Positions 54,835 through 63,713 of a stretch of DNA of 64,000 nucleotides are shown here, one piece after another. The translations under genes and the position numbers were made by a program. The notes under the pieces were generated by a model that did no database searches, was not told where the DNA came from, and worked only from the letters and a program-made list of their open reading frames with translations. The DNA comes from Brevibacillus sp. DP1.3A (lineage in GTDB: Bacteria; Bacillota; Bacilli; Brevibacillales; Brevibacillaceae). Where the stretch lies: the NCBI RefSeq assembly GCF_013284245.2, contig NZ_CP085876.1, positions 3,951,001-4,015,000 on the forward strand, read 5' to 3'. Positions within the stretch are counted from its first letter, which is position 1; every line of letters begins with the position of its first letter.

Positions 54835-55539
54835 TTACAATCGGAATCGAAGCTGGTCTCTCTTCACTCCAACTGCCGTTTGTATTTGCAAATCCAGCTC
54901 CAGTTGGCGAAGCTGCCCCGTAGTTGATTCGTACCATAGTTGGTAATTGACTTTCATTCCGTTCGTTACGTTCGAAGTCAAATCCTGAATAGGGAAGGAT
55001 GGACCTAACCACATCGATAATAACGAAGAGACTTCCTCAGGTGGTACCGCTATCCGATATCCACTCCAGCCTTGCCCGGCAGTATCTTCAACGCGTTCAG
55101 GACTAACCGATTGCAAAACTCCCTTGAGCAATACTGCGTGCTCATACGGGGTGAACATCGCATACGGCAGTGCGGCATGATCCTGTATCTGTCCATCAAT
55201 TCGTACCGATACGGGCTGCCCATCTTTTCTGGCTATTTCAAGCTGGTGACCACCGATTTCTCCTGTGAGCTGAAATTGCTCATTTTGATATCGCCCATGC
55301 AAGGTCTGATCCTGCATGTATACCAGAAATGAGCGTTCCTCGTCCTTCGTGATCTGCTCCAAAAGCTCCGCTACCGTCGTCGCTGTCTGCTCCGTACCTG
55401 CTGTTTGTCTGACCGCAGACGCAGTATCTGTGCTGTCTGTATTGTCTGATCGACTTACTGTCCCCAATACAATCCCAAGCAGAAATAGACCGAGTAGGAT
55501 AGGAATCAGCCACCACAGCATTTTGGGCCGGATGTACAT
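54835..55539 (-). CDS. Membrane-anchored protein of unknown function upstream of ypmB
   Basis: The 234-residue product has a single N-terminal helix (MLWWLIPILLGLFLLGIVLG), a Ser/Thr/Asp-rich linker and a large outer beta-rich domain (FQLTGEIGGHQLEIARKDG, VNYQLWYESTTGQLRQLELD). The latter segment resembles lipoprotein-carrier LolA/YmxH-like beta sheets, but only loosely. It lies 29 bases before ypmB and is probably in one operon, suggesting a cell-envelope role. GGGGGGA precedes the ATG. Confidence 0.68.
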   Translation of the reverse strand: MYIRPKMLWWLIPILLGLFLLGIVLGTVSRSDNTDSTDTASAVRQTAGTEQTATTVAELLEQITKDEERSFLVYMQDQTLHGRYQNEQFQLTGEIGGHQLEIARKDGQPVSVRIDGQIQDHAALPYAMFTPYEHAVLLKGVLQSVSPERVEDTAGQGWSGYRIAVPPEEVSSLLSMWLGPSFPIQDLTSNVTNGMKVNYQLWYESTTGQLRQLELDLQIQTAVGVKRDQLRFRL

Positions 55540-55672
55540 GTCGTCCCCCCTGTCCCATTTTTGTCTTTAGCCTATGCTATACGGGAAGGTTTTAGAACGA
55601 CACGGAAAAGTTGCTAATCATAGCTTAAGGTCGGGCGGTCATACTACATATACACCCCGAGGAGGTGAGCGC

Positions 55673-55852
55673 GTGACATCTTCGCAACAAACCACATCTC
55701 CTGACATACTTGGGTTTCTGTTACAGGAATACCGCGTCTCCTGGGCAGGATTGTCGTCTCCCTTGCGTCAATGGTCGCACACACCCACTCTTCATTTTCG
55801 CCATCATCTCCTGACAAAAGCTGTGGCGAAAACGAACAACGGAACGTCGTAG
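55673..55852 (+). CDS. Possible small protein, 59 residues
   Basis: A GTG at 55673 has an excellent GAGGAGGTGAG site, and a terminator hairpin facing the same way follows 36 bases after the stop. The product starts TSSQQTTSPDILGFLLQEYR and contains several Trp, His and Ser residues. It has no signal peptide. It lies alone between two minus-strand operons. The signals are good but I cannot match any family, so it could also be a non-translated leader. Confidence 0.42.
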   Translation: MTSSQQTTSPDILGFLLQEYRVSWAGLSSPLRQWSHTPTLHFRHHLLTKAVAKTNNGTS

Positions 55853-55887
55853 TATCCAATTCCCCTACCTACACCTGCACTGCCTTA

Positions 55888-55917
55888 CTCCTGTCCCCCA
55901 CCTGACAGGAGCCTTTT
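55888..55917 (+). terminator. Hairpin terminator on the plus strand
   Basis: ctcctgtc / gacaggag, a perfect eight-base stem with eight bases in the loop, followed by cctttta. It overlaps the end of mtaD but has no T-run on the minus strand. Confidence 0.6.
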
Positions 55918-57220
55918 ACCGTTTTAACGTTTGGAATACGCGGTTTGCTTCGTAAATCGCGCGCTCCTCATCGATGGTCAACAGCTTATGATTACGCATC
56001 AAGAATTTACCCGCTACAATCGTATCTTTCACATCGCGTCCATTTGCTGCGTACACCACGTGTGAAATCGGTTGGTGTGCCGGGTGGAAATGGGCTTGGT
56101 GGCTATCCAGTACGATCAAGTCAGCTTGCTTGCCTACTTCAATGCTTCCGAGCGTTTCCTCTTGGAATACCCCTTCTGCGCCATAACGAGTAGCCATGCG
56201 AAGTGCTTCCTCTGCTGGTACGGCTACTGGATCGTTGTTCACACCTTTGTGCAGGATCGCAGCGAGTTTCAATTCCTCAAACAAATTCAAATTGTTGTTG
56301 CTTGCCGAGCTGTCGGTACCCAGTGACACGCTTACACCTTTTGCCAACATTTTCGGAACAGGCGCAACACCGCTTGCCAGCTTCAGGTTGCTCACTACGT
56401 TATGAGAAACTCTCACGTTGTATTTTGCCAAAATGTCGATTTCTTCATCCGTTAGGTGAACAGCGTGCGCAACGAGTGTTGGGCGATTGAACATTCCCAG
56501 CTTTTCCAAATGAGCAACTGGGCGCAGCCCGTAGTCCTTCTCGTTTTGACCGACTTCCCAAGCAGTTTCAGACATATGGATATGAAGCGGCAAGGAAAGC
56601 TCATCGGCTTTTTCGATAATTTGGGTAATAAATTCTGGTGAGCACGTGTACGGCGCGTGCGGTGCCATCATGACGGTAATACGCCCGTCCGCCTGATTAT
56701 GCCATTCTTTTGCAAATAGAGTCGCGTCTTTCAGCTTTGTTTGACGTTCTTCTTCGGAGCACAGACCGATCATACCGCGGCAAAGGCGAGCACGCATTCC
56801 AGCTGCATCGACTTCCTTCGCTACGACGTCCATATGATCATACATATCCACAAACGTGGTGGTTCCGGTACGAATCATCTCGATAAGCGACAATTGGGTA
56901 CCCCATTTTACTGTGTCGCCCGTGAATTGCGCCTCCAATGGCCACATTTTGTCTTCAAGCCATTGTTGCAACGGCAAATCATCTGCATAACCGCGTAGCA
57001 GGGACATACCAGCATGTCCATGCGTGTTGATTAAGCCAGGCAGTATGTAATCACCTTTTTGATCGATGACTTCATCGTATCCCGCTTCCGACAGGTCTTC
57101 AGGAGTTGGGCCCACATACGTAATCTTGTTGCCTTCGAATGCTACGGCACCATCGTAAATGACTTCATTCGTATCGTTAACGGTAATGACTGTTGCGTGA
57201 ATGAGGATCGTCTTTTTCAT
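55916..57220 (-). CDS. mtaD: 5-Methylthioadenosine/S-adenosylhomocysteine deaminase
   Basis: The 434-residue amidohydrolase removes ammonia from MTA or SAH, giving the inosine forms. Metal ligands are in GLINTHGHAGMSLLRG, in the segment LPLHIHMSETAWE with the substrate-binding His and Glu, in LVAHAVHL and in SLGTDSSASNNNLN. The closing GKQADLIVLD is typical of the family. The ATG at 57220 has GGAGTG six bases upstream; a GTG at 57229 would precede it too closely. It follows rex by 16 bases in the same direction. Confidence 0.9.
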   Translation of the reverse strand: MKKTILIHATVITVNDTNEVIYDGAVAFEGNKITYVGPTPEDLSEAGYDEVIDQKGDYILPGLINTHGHAGMSLLRGYADDLPLQQWLEDKMWPLEAQFTGDTVKWGTQLSLIEMIRTGTTTFVDMYDHMDVVAKEVDAAGMRARLCRGMIGLCSEEERQTKLKDATLFAKEWHNQADGRITVMMAPHAPYTCSPEFITQIIEKADELSLPLHIHMSETAWEVGQNEKDYGLRPVAHLEKLGMFNRPTLVAHAVHLTDEEIDILAKYNVRVSHNVVSNLKLASGVAPVPKMLAKGVSVSLGTDSSASNNNLNLFEELKLAAILHKGVNNDPVAVPAEEALRMATRYGAEGVFQEETLGSIEVGKQADLIVLDSHQAHFHPAHQPISHVVYAANGRDVKDTIVAGKFLMRNHKLLTIDEERAIYEANRVFQTLKR

Positions 57221-57236
57221 AGTATACACTCCATTC

Positions 57237-57860
57237 TTACGTCAAATAGTAGGCCAAGCTTTGCAGGTTGGACGTCACATCCGCATAGTGAATGCGAACA
57301 TCTTTTCCTGCGCGAATCGTCGTAGGGGCAAAATTCAAGATCCCCCTGATACCCGCTTGAGTCAACTGATCACATACGGATTGCGCTGCAGGTGCCGGTA
57401 CCGTAATAATCGCTAGCTTGATTTGCTTGTTTACGATCGTTTCTTCCAGCTCTACTAAAGGCTGGATCGGTATACCTGCGACTTTTTTACCCTGCTTCTC
57501 TGGATTACTGTCAAAGATGGCCGCAATCCGCATGTTATCTTTCAAATAAGCGTTGTAGTTACTAATGGCATGGCCCAAATGCCCAGCTCCGACCAAAGCG
57601 ACACGGATTTCATCCGTTAGCTTCAGAATTTCACGGATTTTTTCTACCAGATAATCGACATCATAGCCGATTCCCTTTTTTCCAAAATCACCAAAAGCTG
57701 CAAGATCTTTTCTGATTTGGGCAGGATTCACATCTAGATTCTTGCCCATCTGTTGGGAGGAAACGGTGGTCACCTCAACTTGCTGCAAATAACTGAGGTA
57801 ACGCAGATAAATCGGCAAACGACGGACGACCGCTTCTGAAATCTTTTCGTGTTTTGCCAC
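57237..57860 (-). CDS. rex: Redox-sensing transcriptional repressor Rex
   Basis: Rex senses the NADH/NAD+ ratio and represses fermentation and respiration genes when NADH is low. The 207-residue protein has the N-terminal winged helix (SEAVVRRLPIYLRYLSYLQQ, then VNPAQIRKDLAAFG as recognition helix) and the C-terminal Rossmann domain with VALVGAGHLGHAISNY. The length is standard. It lies between the MBL lipoprotein gene and mtaD with very short gaps, so all three may be co-transcribed. Confidence 0.95.
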   Translation of the reverse strand: MAKHEKISEAVVRRLPIYLRYLSYLQQVEVTTVSSQQMGKNLDVNPAQIRKDLAAFGDFGKKGIGYDVDYLVEKIREILKLTDEIRVALVGAGHLGHAISNYNAYLKDNMRIAAIFDSNPEKQGKKVAGIPIQPLVELEETIVNKQIKLAIITVPAPAAQSVCDQLTQAGIRGILNFAPTTIRAGKDVRIHYADVTSNLQSLAYYLT

Positions 57861-57875
57861 GTTCGGTCTTCCCCC

Positions 57876-58781
57876 CTAATTCTTTTGCTTCAAAATCCGA
57901 TATTCTTTTCCATTCGATAAAATGGTAATGGAACCGTCGTGGCTGGTAACGTATGTCTCGGCCCATGACTCACCCAGGCGCTCCATGACTTCCGTCTGAC
58001 CGTCTTTCATTTGATCCCGCGATCGGCCTGTCTGAATAATGGCGACCTGAGGATCGACTTGCGTCAGAAATGGTTGCGAAGAGCCTTGATTGCTCCCCTG
58101 ACCGGCAACCTTTAGCACTTCCGCCTTCAGTCTATCCTTTTGCCGTTCCAACAGTCGCTCTTCTGCTTTTTCATTCACGGCGCTCATAAATAAAAATCGC
58201 AATTGTCCGTGCGTCAATCGAAAAACGAGAGAATTGTTCTGGGGCGATAAAAATAACGGTTCATCCGGGAGCAAAACTTCCATCGAGATTTCTTGGTCAA
58301 GAGTGAGTACTTGTCCTTGCTCTGCTTCCATCTGCTTTTGGTTGGAGCGAAGCAGCACGACATGGCGAATCGATGATGCGATCAGCTTGGGCAAAATGAC
58401 GGCATCTATAAGCACTTGCTGGCTCAATGAAACGTAGCCTCCCATATGCTCAGGCTGGTCGTTCGTCAACACTACATAGTCGAGCCGTGTGATCTTGAGC
58501 TCTGCCAAGCGCGCCGAGAGAACGGGCCAATCTTCTGCCTTACCCGTATCAACCAGCATCGTTTTGCCGCCTGGCATTCTCAAAAGCGTACTCTCACCAT
58601 GTGGAAGTGCCAAGTAGGTGATAATGAGACCCGAAAATTCCTGTTCTGTCTCTGTTTCAAATGGGTCATCTATCTTCACTGCTGCTTCTTGCAAATACAA
58701 ATGGCTATCAATCGAGCATGCGCAAAGGAAAATCGCACTAAGAACTACAATCCACCAACGCCACTCTTTTTTCCATAACAT
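57876..58781 (-). CDS. MBL-fold (ComEC-like) lipoprotein with degenerate metal site
   Basis: The 301-residue lipoprotein starts at an ATG with AAGGTGATA and has a signal ending FLCACS. The body has the metallo-beta-lactamase fold of the ComEC C-terminal type: LPHGESTLLRMPGGKTMLVD, TGKAEDWPVL, then the strand LDYVVLTNDQPEHMGGY. Normal members have HxHxDH at this place; here it reads NDQPEH, leaving a single His. Later parts keep the LVFRLTHGQLRFLFMSA and EVLKVAGQGS strands, the latter with A-G-Q-G-S instead of HHGS. Zinc catalysis is therefore unlikely. It sits 15 bases upstream of rex. Confidence 0.75.
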   Translation of the reverse strand: MLWKKEWRWWIVVLSAIFLCACSIDSHLYLQEAAVKIDDPFETETEQEFSGLIITYLALPHGESTLLRMPGGKTMLVDTGKAEDWPVLSARLAELKITRLDYVVLTNDQPEHMGGYVSLSQQVLIDAVILPKLIASSIRHVVLLRSNQKQMEAEQGQVLTLDQEISMEVLLPDEPLFLSPQNNSLVFRLTHGQLRFLFMSAVNEKAEERLLERQKDRLKAEVLKVAGQGSNQGSSQPFLTQVDPQVAIIQTGRSRDQMKDGQTEVMERLGESWAETYVTSHDGSITILSNGKEYRILKQKN

Positions 58782-58822
58782 TTATTTTATCACCTTAATC
58801 CCTATGAGACTATTGCTTCATT

Positions 58823-61726
58823 TTATGAATCTGACAGGGATTGCATACTAAGGAATGGCTCTATACGCTCTCGCAGTGTTGGCCATGCACTGCTTTCGAT
58901 CTGAAATGGCGGTAAAGATTGTAGGAATGAGCGTCCATATCTCGACTCAACCACACGCGTGTCAAGAACGATCACGACCCCGCGATCCAAGTGGTGGCGA
59001 ATCAATCGACCCACCCCTTGTTTAAATTGCAGAACAGCTTGTGGAAGAGACAAGGACATAAAAGCGTTTTTTCCTTCTGCCTTCAAAAGCTCTGCCCTTC
59101 CTTGATAGACAGGATGATTTGGCGGAGCAAATGGGAGGCGAACAATGACTAAACTGCTCAACCATTCTCCCTGGATATCGACACCTTCCCAAAAGCTACT
59201 CGTCCCAAGCAGGACACTTCTCTCCATGCTTCGGAACAGACGCACCAGCTTGCTCCGATTGTTGCTATCAATCCCGTGACCGAATAACGTATACGGTTCT
59301 GGGGCCTCCGCAAGGCGTTCCTTCATTGCTTGGTAAACAAGTCGAAGCATCGAGTGGGAGGTAAACAGGATCAGCGTCCTTCCTTTCGAAGCCAGTACGA
59401 CATCCACGCACCCTTGAATGACCGCCTCCAAATACGTGTGGTCACTCTCTTTGCCTGGTGCGGGGAAATCAGATGGAATCAACAGTAATCCCTGCTCTTC
59501 ATAATGAAACGGCGATGGCAATGACAAGGTACGCACGCGCTCCTCAGGCAGTTGGTCGAGACCAAACTGGCTCTTGATGTAGGAGAAGCTGTTTTTGACC
59601 GTCAGAGTGGCGGATGTCAAGATCAGACTCCGCTTCTGCGCGAAAAGCGGTTCTGCTAGTGAGTCGGCAACCTTCAAGAGTGCTGCTGACAAATGAACCT
59701 GCTTGCGAGCTGTACGGGACTCTACTTCCATCCAATATACATACTCCGCATCCTGCTCAAGCAAAAAGAAGTGAAGCAGCTCCACGACATTTTGCCAGTC
59801 TTTGATGAGACCGAATAAATCTGTCAGTAGACTGCGTACGGCAAAAGGAGGCTTTTCCTCTTGCGGAGTCGTTCGCAAAAGCTGCTCGATGCCCGCTGCG
59901 TATGCGGTCATCCCTTCAATCAGCTTTTTGGTTACTTTACGTATCTTCTCGTGTTTGCCTACAAACGATTCGATCCGATAACGTACTGTCTCACGTCCAG
60001 CGTCCGTCGTCTCCTCCGCACGATCAGATGCCCATACATACAAGAGCTGTGTCCATTGCTGCGCTTTCTCACGTACGGCAGCGGACTGTTTTCTCAGCTC
60101 CAGAAGTTTTATCGCGACATCTTCTTGTACCGCAGGCATCCAGCTTTGCAGCTCTTCTGCGAATCGGGCAATTGCCCCACTCTCTTCAACCGATGCACGA
60201 TCTAACAAGAAAAGAAGCTGCGTGGTTGAAAACTGCTTGCCTAAATGCTGTGTCGCGGCATCCTCCAAATGATGGGCCTCATCGACGATGGCAACTTCAT
60301 ACGGAGGGAGGATTCTGTTTTCCGCTTGCAAGTCGCTGATGAAAAGGGCGTGATTGACGATGAGTACATCGACATCGCGAGCCCGTTCCTTCGCCTGAAA
60401 ATAGTAACAGCGACTAAACCAGGGACAAGCCCGATTCAAACAAGAGCTCGTATCACTTTTTACCTGTTGCCACAGCAGTTGGCCACTCGGAGGCATGCTC
60501 AGTTCTTCCACGTCACCGGTTACGGTTTGCGTGAGCCACGTCAGCATCTGTCCTTTGACCAAGCGCATTTCTTGGCTGCTTCCTTCTACAGGCTCGTCCA
60601 CGGCTTGTTCAAATTTTCGCAAGCACAAGTAGTTTCCTCTGCCTTTTAGCGTCGAAGCTGTAAAGGAGAACGGCAGAGACTCCTGCAAGGTAGCGATTTC
60701 CTTATGGAATAGCTGTTCCTGCAATTGAATGGTGTTGGTACTGACCATCAGTTGCTGCTGATTATGATGAGCCCAAATGATCCCCGGCAAGAGATAGGCT
60801 AATGATTTTCCCGTACCTGTCCCTGCCTCTACCAATAAATGGGCACCATCCTCCATTGCCTCATAGACCGCATGCATCATCGCTTCCTGAGCATCCCGGC
60901 GTTGATACCCCGACATTTTCGCCTGCATGTGCCCGTTTTCGCCCAAAACATCCTCGAGCTGGTCAGCAAACGCTTTGGTCACTGTCGCATCGACATGGGA
61001 ACGTTTTAGGGAAGCTGTTAATTTTTCTTCTCGCTTCCGAAGGGCCAGCTGGCGATAAACATCCCACATGTCTGAGGAATCCGTTTCGGTTGGCGTTCCA
61101 TCCAGCTCTGGCAGCTCTATGAGCTTTTCCATCTCGATCTGACGTAAAAGAACCTCGATATCAGAGCGAAACGAAGAGACGAGCATCTGCAGGCGCTGAA
61201 TCGTCACGAGCGGCAGTCTCTTTAAAATATCCAGCAAGTGGAGAAACAGCTGCGCTGTTGCAAGGGCATCGCTATCTGCTTGATGGGGATTATCGTGTTC
61301 GATTTCCAGCTCAGACGCCAGTTCTCCGAGCCTGTAGCTATTTTGCATCGGCAAAAGAACGCGGGATAGCTCCACTGTATCAAGCACGTAGCCGTCAAAC
61401 GCATAATAGCCCTGGCTCAGCAGGGCTTCTTGTAAAAATTGGAGATCAAAGCTTGCATTATGTGCAACAAAAGCTCGTCCGTCCAATAAACGCAAGAAAT
61501 CTGGGAACACTTCTTCCAAGGAAGGAGCATCTGCAACCATTTCATTGGTAATCCCTGTTAATTGGGTAATAAACGGGGGAATATCCTGGCCCGGATGAAT
61601 CAGGGTGGAAAAACTCTCGGTAATCTGCCCGTCATCGATCGCGACGGCACCAATCTGAATGATGCTGTCACCTTGGCGTGGATGGCTTCCCGTCGTCTCA
61701 AAATCTACAACTAGTAATCGATTCAA
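58823..61726 (-). CDS. dinG: DinG-type helicase with N-terminal 3'-5' exonuclease domain
   Basis: The 967-residue chain joins a DnaQ-like exonuclease (LVVDFETTGSHP, the segment FVAHNASFDLQFL, and HQADSDALATAQLF, which hold the DEDDh residues) to a superfamily 2 helicase of the XPD/DinG group (Walker A EAGTGTGKSLAYLLPG, IVDEAHHLED, and the motif VI segment QGVGRLIRHHLDRG). Between motifs I and II are four cysteines: YLC, then SCLNRACPWFSRC, with the C-x4-C-x5-C spacing of the E. coli DinG iron-sulfur site. It starts at a TTG with an AGGTGA site. It lies near panD, as in B. subtilis, and repairs or unwinds R-loops and D-loops in the family. Confidence 0.92.
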   Translation of the reverse strand: MNRLLVVDFETTGSHPRQGDSIIQIGAVAIDDGQITESFSTLIHPGQDIPPFITQLTGITNEMVADAPSLEEVFPDFLRLLDGRAFVAHNASFDLQFLQEALLSQGYYAFDGYVLDTVELSRVLLPMQNSYRLGELASELEIEHDNPHQADSDALATAQLFLHLLDILKRLPLVTIQRLQMLVSSFRSDIEVLLRQIEMEKLIELPELDGTPTETDSSDMWDVYRQLALRKREEKLTASLKRSHVDATVTKAFADQLEDVLGENGHMQAKMSGYQRRDAQEAMMHAVYEAMEDGAHLLVEAGTGTGKSLAYLLPGIIWAHHNQQQLMVSTNTIQLQEQLFHKEIATLQESLPFSFTASTLKGRGNYLCLRKFEQAVDEPVEGSSQEMRLVKGQMLTWLTQTVTGDVEELSMPPSGQLLWQQVKSDTSSCLNRACPWFSRCYYFQAKERARDVDVLIVNHALFISDLQAENRILPPYEVAIVDEAHHLEDAATQHLGKQFSTTQLLFLLDRASVEESGAIARFAEELQSWMPAVQEDVAIKLLELRKQSAAVREKAQQWTQLLYVWASDRAEETTDAGRETVRYRIESFVGKHEKIRKVTKKLIEGMTAYAAGIEQLLRTTPQEEKPPFAVRSLLTDLFGLIKDWQNVVELLHFFLLEQDAEYVYWMEVESRTARKQVHLSAALLKVADSLAEPLFAQKRSLILTSATLTVKNSFSYIKSQFGLDQLPEERVRTLSLPSPFHYEEQGLLLIPSDFPAPGKESDHTYLEAVIQGCVDVVLASKGRTLILFTSHSMLRLVYQAMKERLAEAPEPYTLFGHGIDSNNRSKLVRLFRSMERSVLLGTSSFWEGVDIQGEWLSSLVIVRLPFAPPNHPVYQGRAELLKAEGKNAFMSLSLPQAVLQFKQGVGRLIRHHLDRGVVIVLDTRVVESRYGRSFLQSLPPFQIESSAWPTLRERIEPFLSMQSLSDS

Positions 61727-61817
61727 ACGTTGTCACCTCGTAACCTGGGCGGAAACATTCAATCCGCACCCATTCACATTCGGCAACGATGGGAAATATT
61801 CCTGCTCTCCTGTACAT

Positions 61818-63227
61818 TTAAGGCTGTACGAGCTCGGTTTGCATTTCTGATTGACCGAGCTTGCTTGCACACAATTGCAGATAGATGGGGATTTCCCATA
61901 ACTGTTCTGCGAATGGCAATGCCCGTTGAAAATATTGTTCAGCTAGGCGCCAATTTTCTTCCACAACTGCGATTCTTCCCAGATGAAAATACCCTAACGA
62001 ACGTACATATGGCTCAGCGTCTTCCAGGAAATACTTTGCCAACCGTTTTGCCTCTTGTGTATCCCCTAGCTTTTCGTATGCGGAAATCATCCCGGATTGG
62101 CCGAGGCGATTGTCTCGGTTTTTCTCCAGCATGATCCGAAACGCTTTAATTGCTTCTTCCACCCTTCCGTCAAACAACAACATCCATCCATAACTAAAAA
62201 GAAAGTCGTCATTTTCGGGTGCAAGACTGATCGCTTTTTTGACGAGCGTCAATGCGCGTTTCGTACCCGCAATGAGCCACGTATTCCAGGCCAAGCCATG
62301 CCACGTCCACCCATCTTTTGGGGAACGCTCCGTCAAAAAGTGATAGCAAATTTGTGCCCGGTGGTAATTGCCCACTGTTTCGTATAAAGAGGCCATTTCC
62401 TGAAGAGTATCGCTGTCCAAATCGCGTGTCGGCAGTTGCAAGCCTTTCGGCGGGCTCCATTCCACCGTCTGGTCCATCGTATGCAGTAATTTTGCAGCAC
62501 GCAGCCATAGCATCTGCGCTTCCCAATCGTGCTCGTTTTTTTCTAGATACGGTTCCAATTCGTCCAAAGCTTCCTGTGCATCGCCATCTCTTAAATAGCA
62601 TAGCGCGAGGTTGTATTTGGCTTCTTCCTGTTCTGGATTGATCTCGAGAGACGTCTTAAAAGCTTGCGCCGCCTCTAGCCATTGCTCCTCTTCTGCCAGT
62701 ATGCACCCGATGGCATTAAAGCTGATGGCCACAATGGTAGGTGAGCTTGCTGTCCTGCCGAGCAGACGGAATTCCCGAAAGGCTAATTCTTCATCCTCAC
62801 ACAAAAGGAGACTGTAGGCGTAGTACAGGCGTCCACTTTCCCAGTCTGGCGATTTTTGGACTAATTCTGCAAAACACTTTTTCGCGTCTTGGAACATGCA
62901 CAAATGATAAAAGCCTTCCCCTCGACGAAAAATCGGCTCGTATGGATTCGCTTCAACGGCCTTTGGTGATTCTGCACTTACCTTCGACTGATGCGTCTTT
63001 TTTTCTTCCGCCTGTAGCTGTCCTTCCATTTCCTTGATACTACGAATTGCATTCGATAATTTTTCTTCGAATTGCAGCCACAGGTCAACGACTGTATCAC
63101 TTACTTGGCGCAATTGAAACAATTGTTCCGCGAGCTGATGACGTTCTTGTTCAGAAGCCCCCTGCCACTTCTCTTCAATCGTCTGCGCTTTTTTACGAAG
63201 CGTATGAAACCAGTCCTCGATTTTCAC
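61818..63227 (-). CDS. Tetratricopeptide-repeat protein
   Basis: The 469-residue soluble protein starts at a GTG (63227) with GGGGGTGG eight bases upstream; the earlier in-frame GTG at 63239 is too close to any site. Residues 1-90 form a coiled coil (RKKAQTIEEKWQGASEQERH and the following helices). From about residue 110 come TPR units such as EEQWLEAAQAFKTSLEINPE, then QEEAKYNLALCYL and DGWTWHGLAWNTWLIAG, covering most of the chain. TPRs bind peptides or other proteins; the partner is unknown. It lies between panD and dinG, where B. subtilis has nothing comparable that I recall. Confidence 0.82.
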   Translation of the reverse strand: MKIEDWFHTLRKKAQTIEEKWQGASEQERHQLAEQLFQLRQVSDTVVDLWLQFEEKLSNAIRSIKEMEGQLQAEEKKTHQSKVSAESPKAVEANPYEPIFRRGEGFYHLCMFQDAKKCFAELVQKSPDWESGRLYYAYSLLLCEDEELAFREFRLLGRTASSPTIVAISFNAIGCILAEEEQWLEAAQAFKTSLEINPEQEEAKYNLALCYLRDGDAQEALDELEPYLEKNEHDWEAQMLWLRAAKLLHTMDQTVEWSPPKGLQLPTRDLDSDTLQEMASLYETVGNYHRAQICYHFLTERSPKDGWTWHGLAWNTWLIAGTKRALTLVKKAISLAPENDDFLFSYGWMLLFDGRVEEAIKAFRIMLEKNRDNRLGQSGMISAYEKLGDTQEAKRLAKYFLEDAEPYVRSLGYFHLGRIAVVEENWRLAEQYFQRALPFAEQLWEIPIYLQLCASKLGQSEMQTELVQP

Positions 63228-63309
63228 AAGAAAAGCCACCCCCTATGAGGCATGAGTACTTTCATTGTCTCACAAGGCAGGTGGCTCTATGCAGGAACAA
63301 ACAGATCGC

Positions 63310-63693
63310 TTACAGAATCGTCGCGTGTACTTCTTCTGCGATCAATTCTTTGATCTGATTTTTTTCATCCATGATGGCGACTCGTGGCTTGTAGGTTCTT
63401 GCCTCTTCATCCGTCATCATCGCATAGGCAATAATAATGACGATATCGCCCTCTTGTACAAGACGTGCAGCTGCTCCGTTCAAGCAAATGACGCCACTGC
63501 CTGGAGCACCTTCGATGACGTATGTTTCCAGACGAGCTCCGTTGTTGTTATTGACGATTTGTACTTTTTCATTTGGCAAAATATCCAGTGCATCCAACAA
63601 ATTTTTGTCGATGGTAATGCTGCCAACATAGTTCAAGTTCGCTTCAGTTACCGTTGCTCGATGGATTTTTGCTTTCATCATGGTGCGGAACAC
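63310..63693 (-). CDS. panD: Aspartate 1-decarboxylase
   Basis: It makes beta-alanine for pantothenate from L-aspartate. The 127-residue pro-enzyme self-cleaves between Gly24 and Ser25 ([11 protein letters not shown]) to form the pyruvoyl group on the new N-terminus. Lys9 and Tyr58-type residues are present ([30 protein letters not shown]). The start is the GTG at 63693, with GGGAGG eight bases upstream; this numbering puts the cleavage exactly where other PanD proteins have it. It follows panC by 20 bases. Confidence 0.96.
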   Translation of the reverse strand: MFRTMMKAKIHRATVTEANLNYVGSITIDKNLLDALDILPNEKVQIVNNNNGARLETYVIEGAPGSGVICLNGAAARLVQEGDIVIIIAYAMMTDEEARTYKPRVAIMDEKNQIKELIAEEVHATIL

Positions 63694-63713
63694 TAAGAAT
63701 TCCTCCCTTATCT

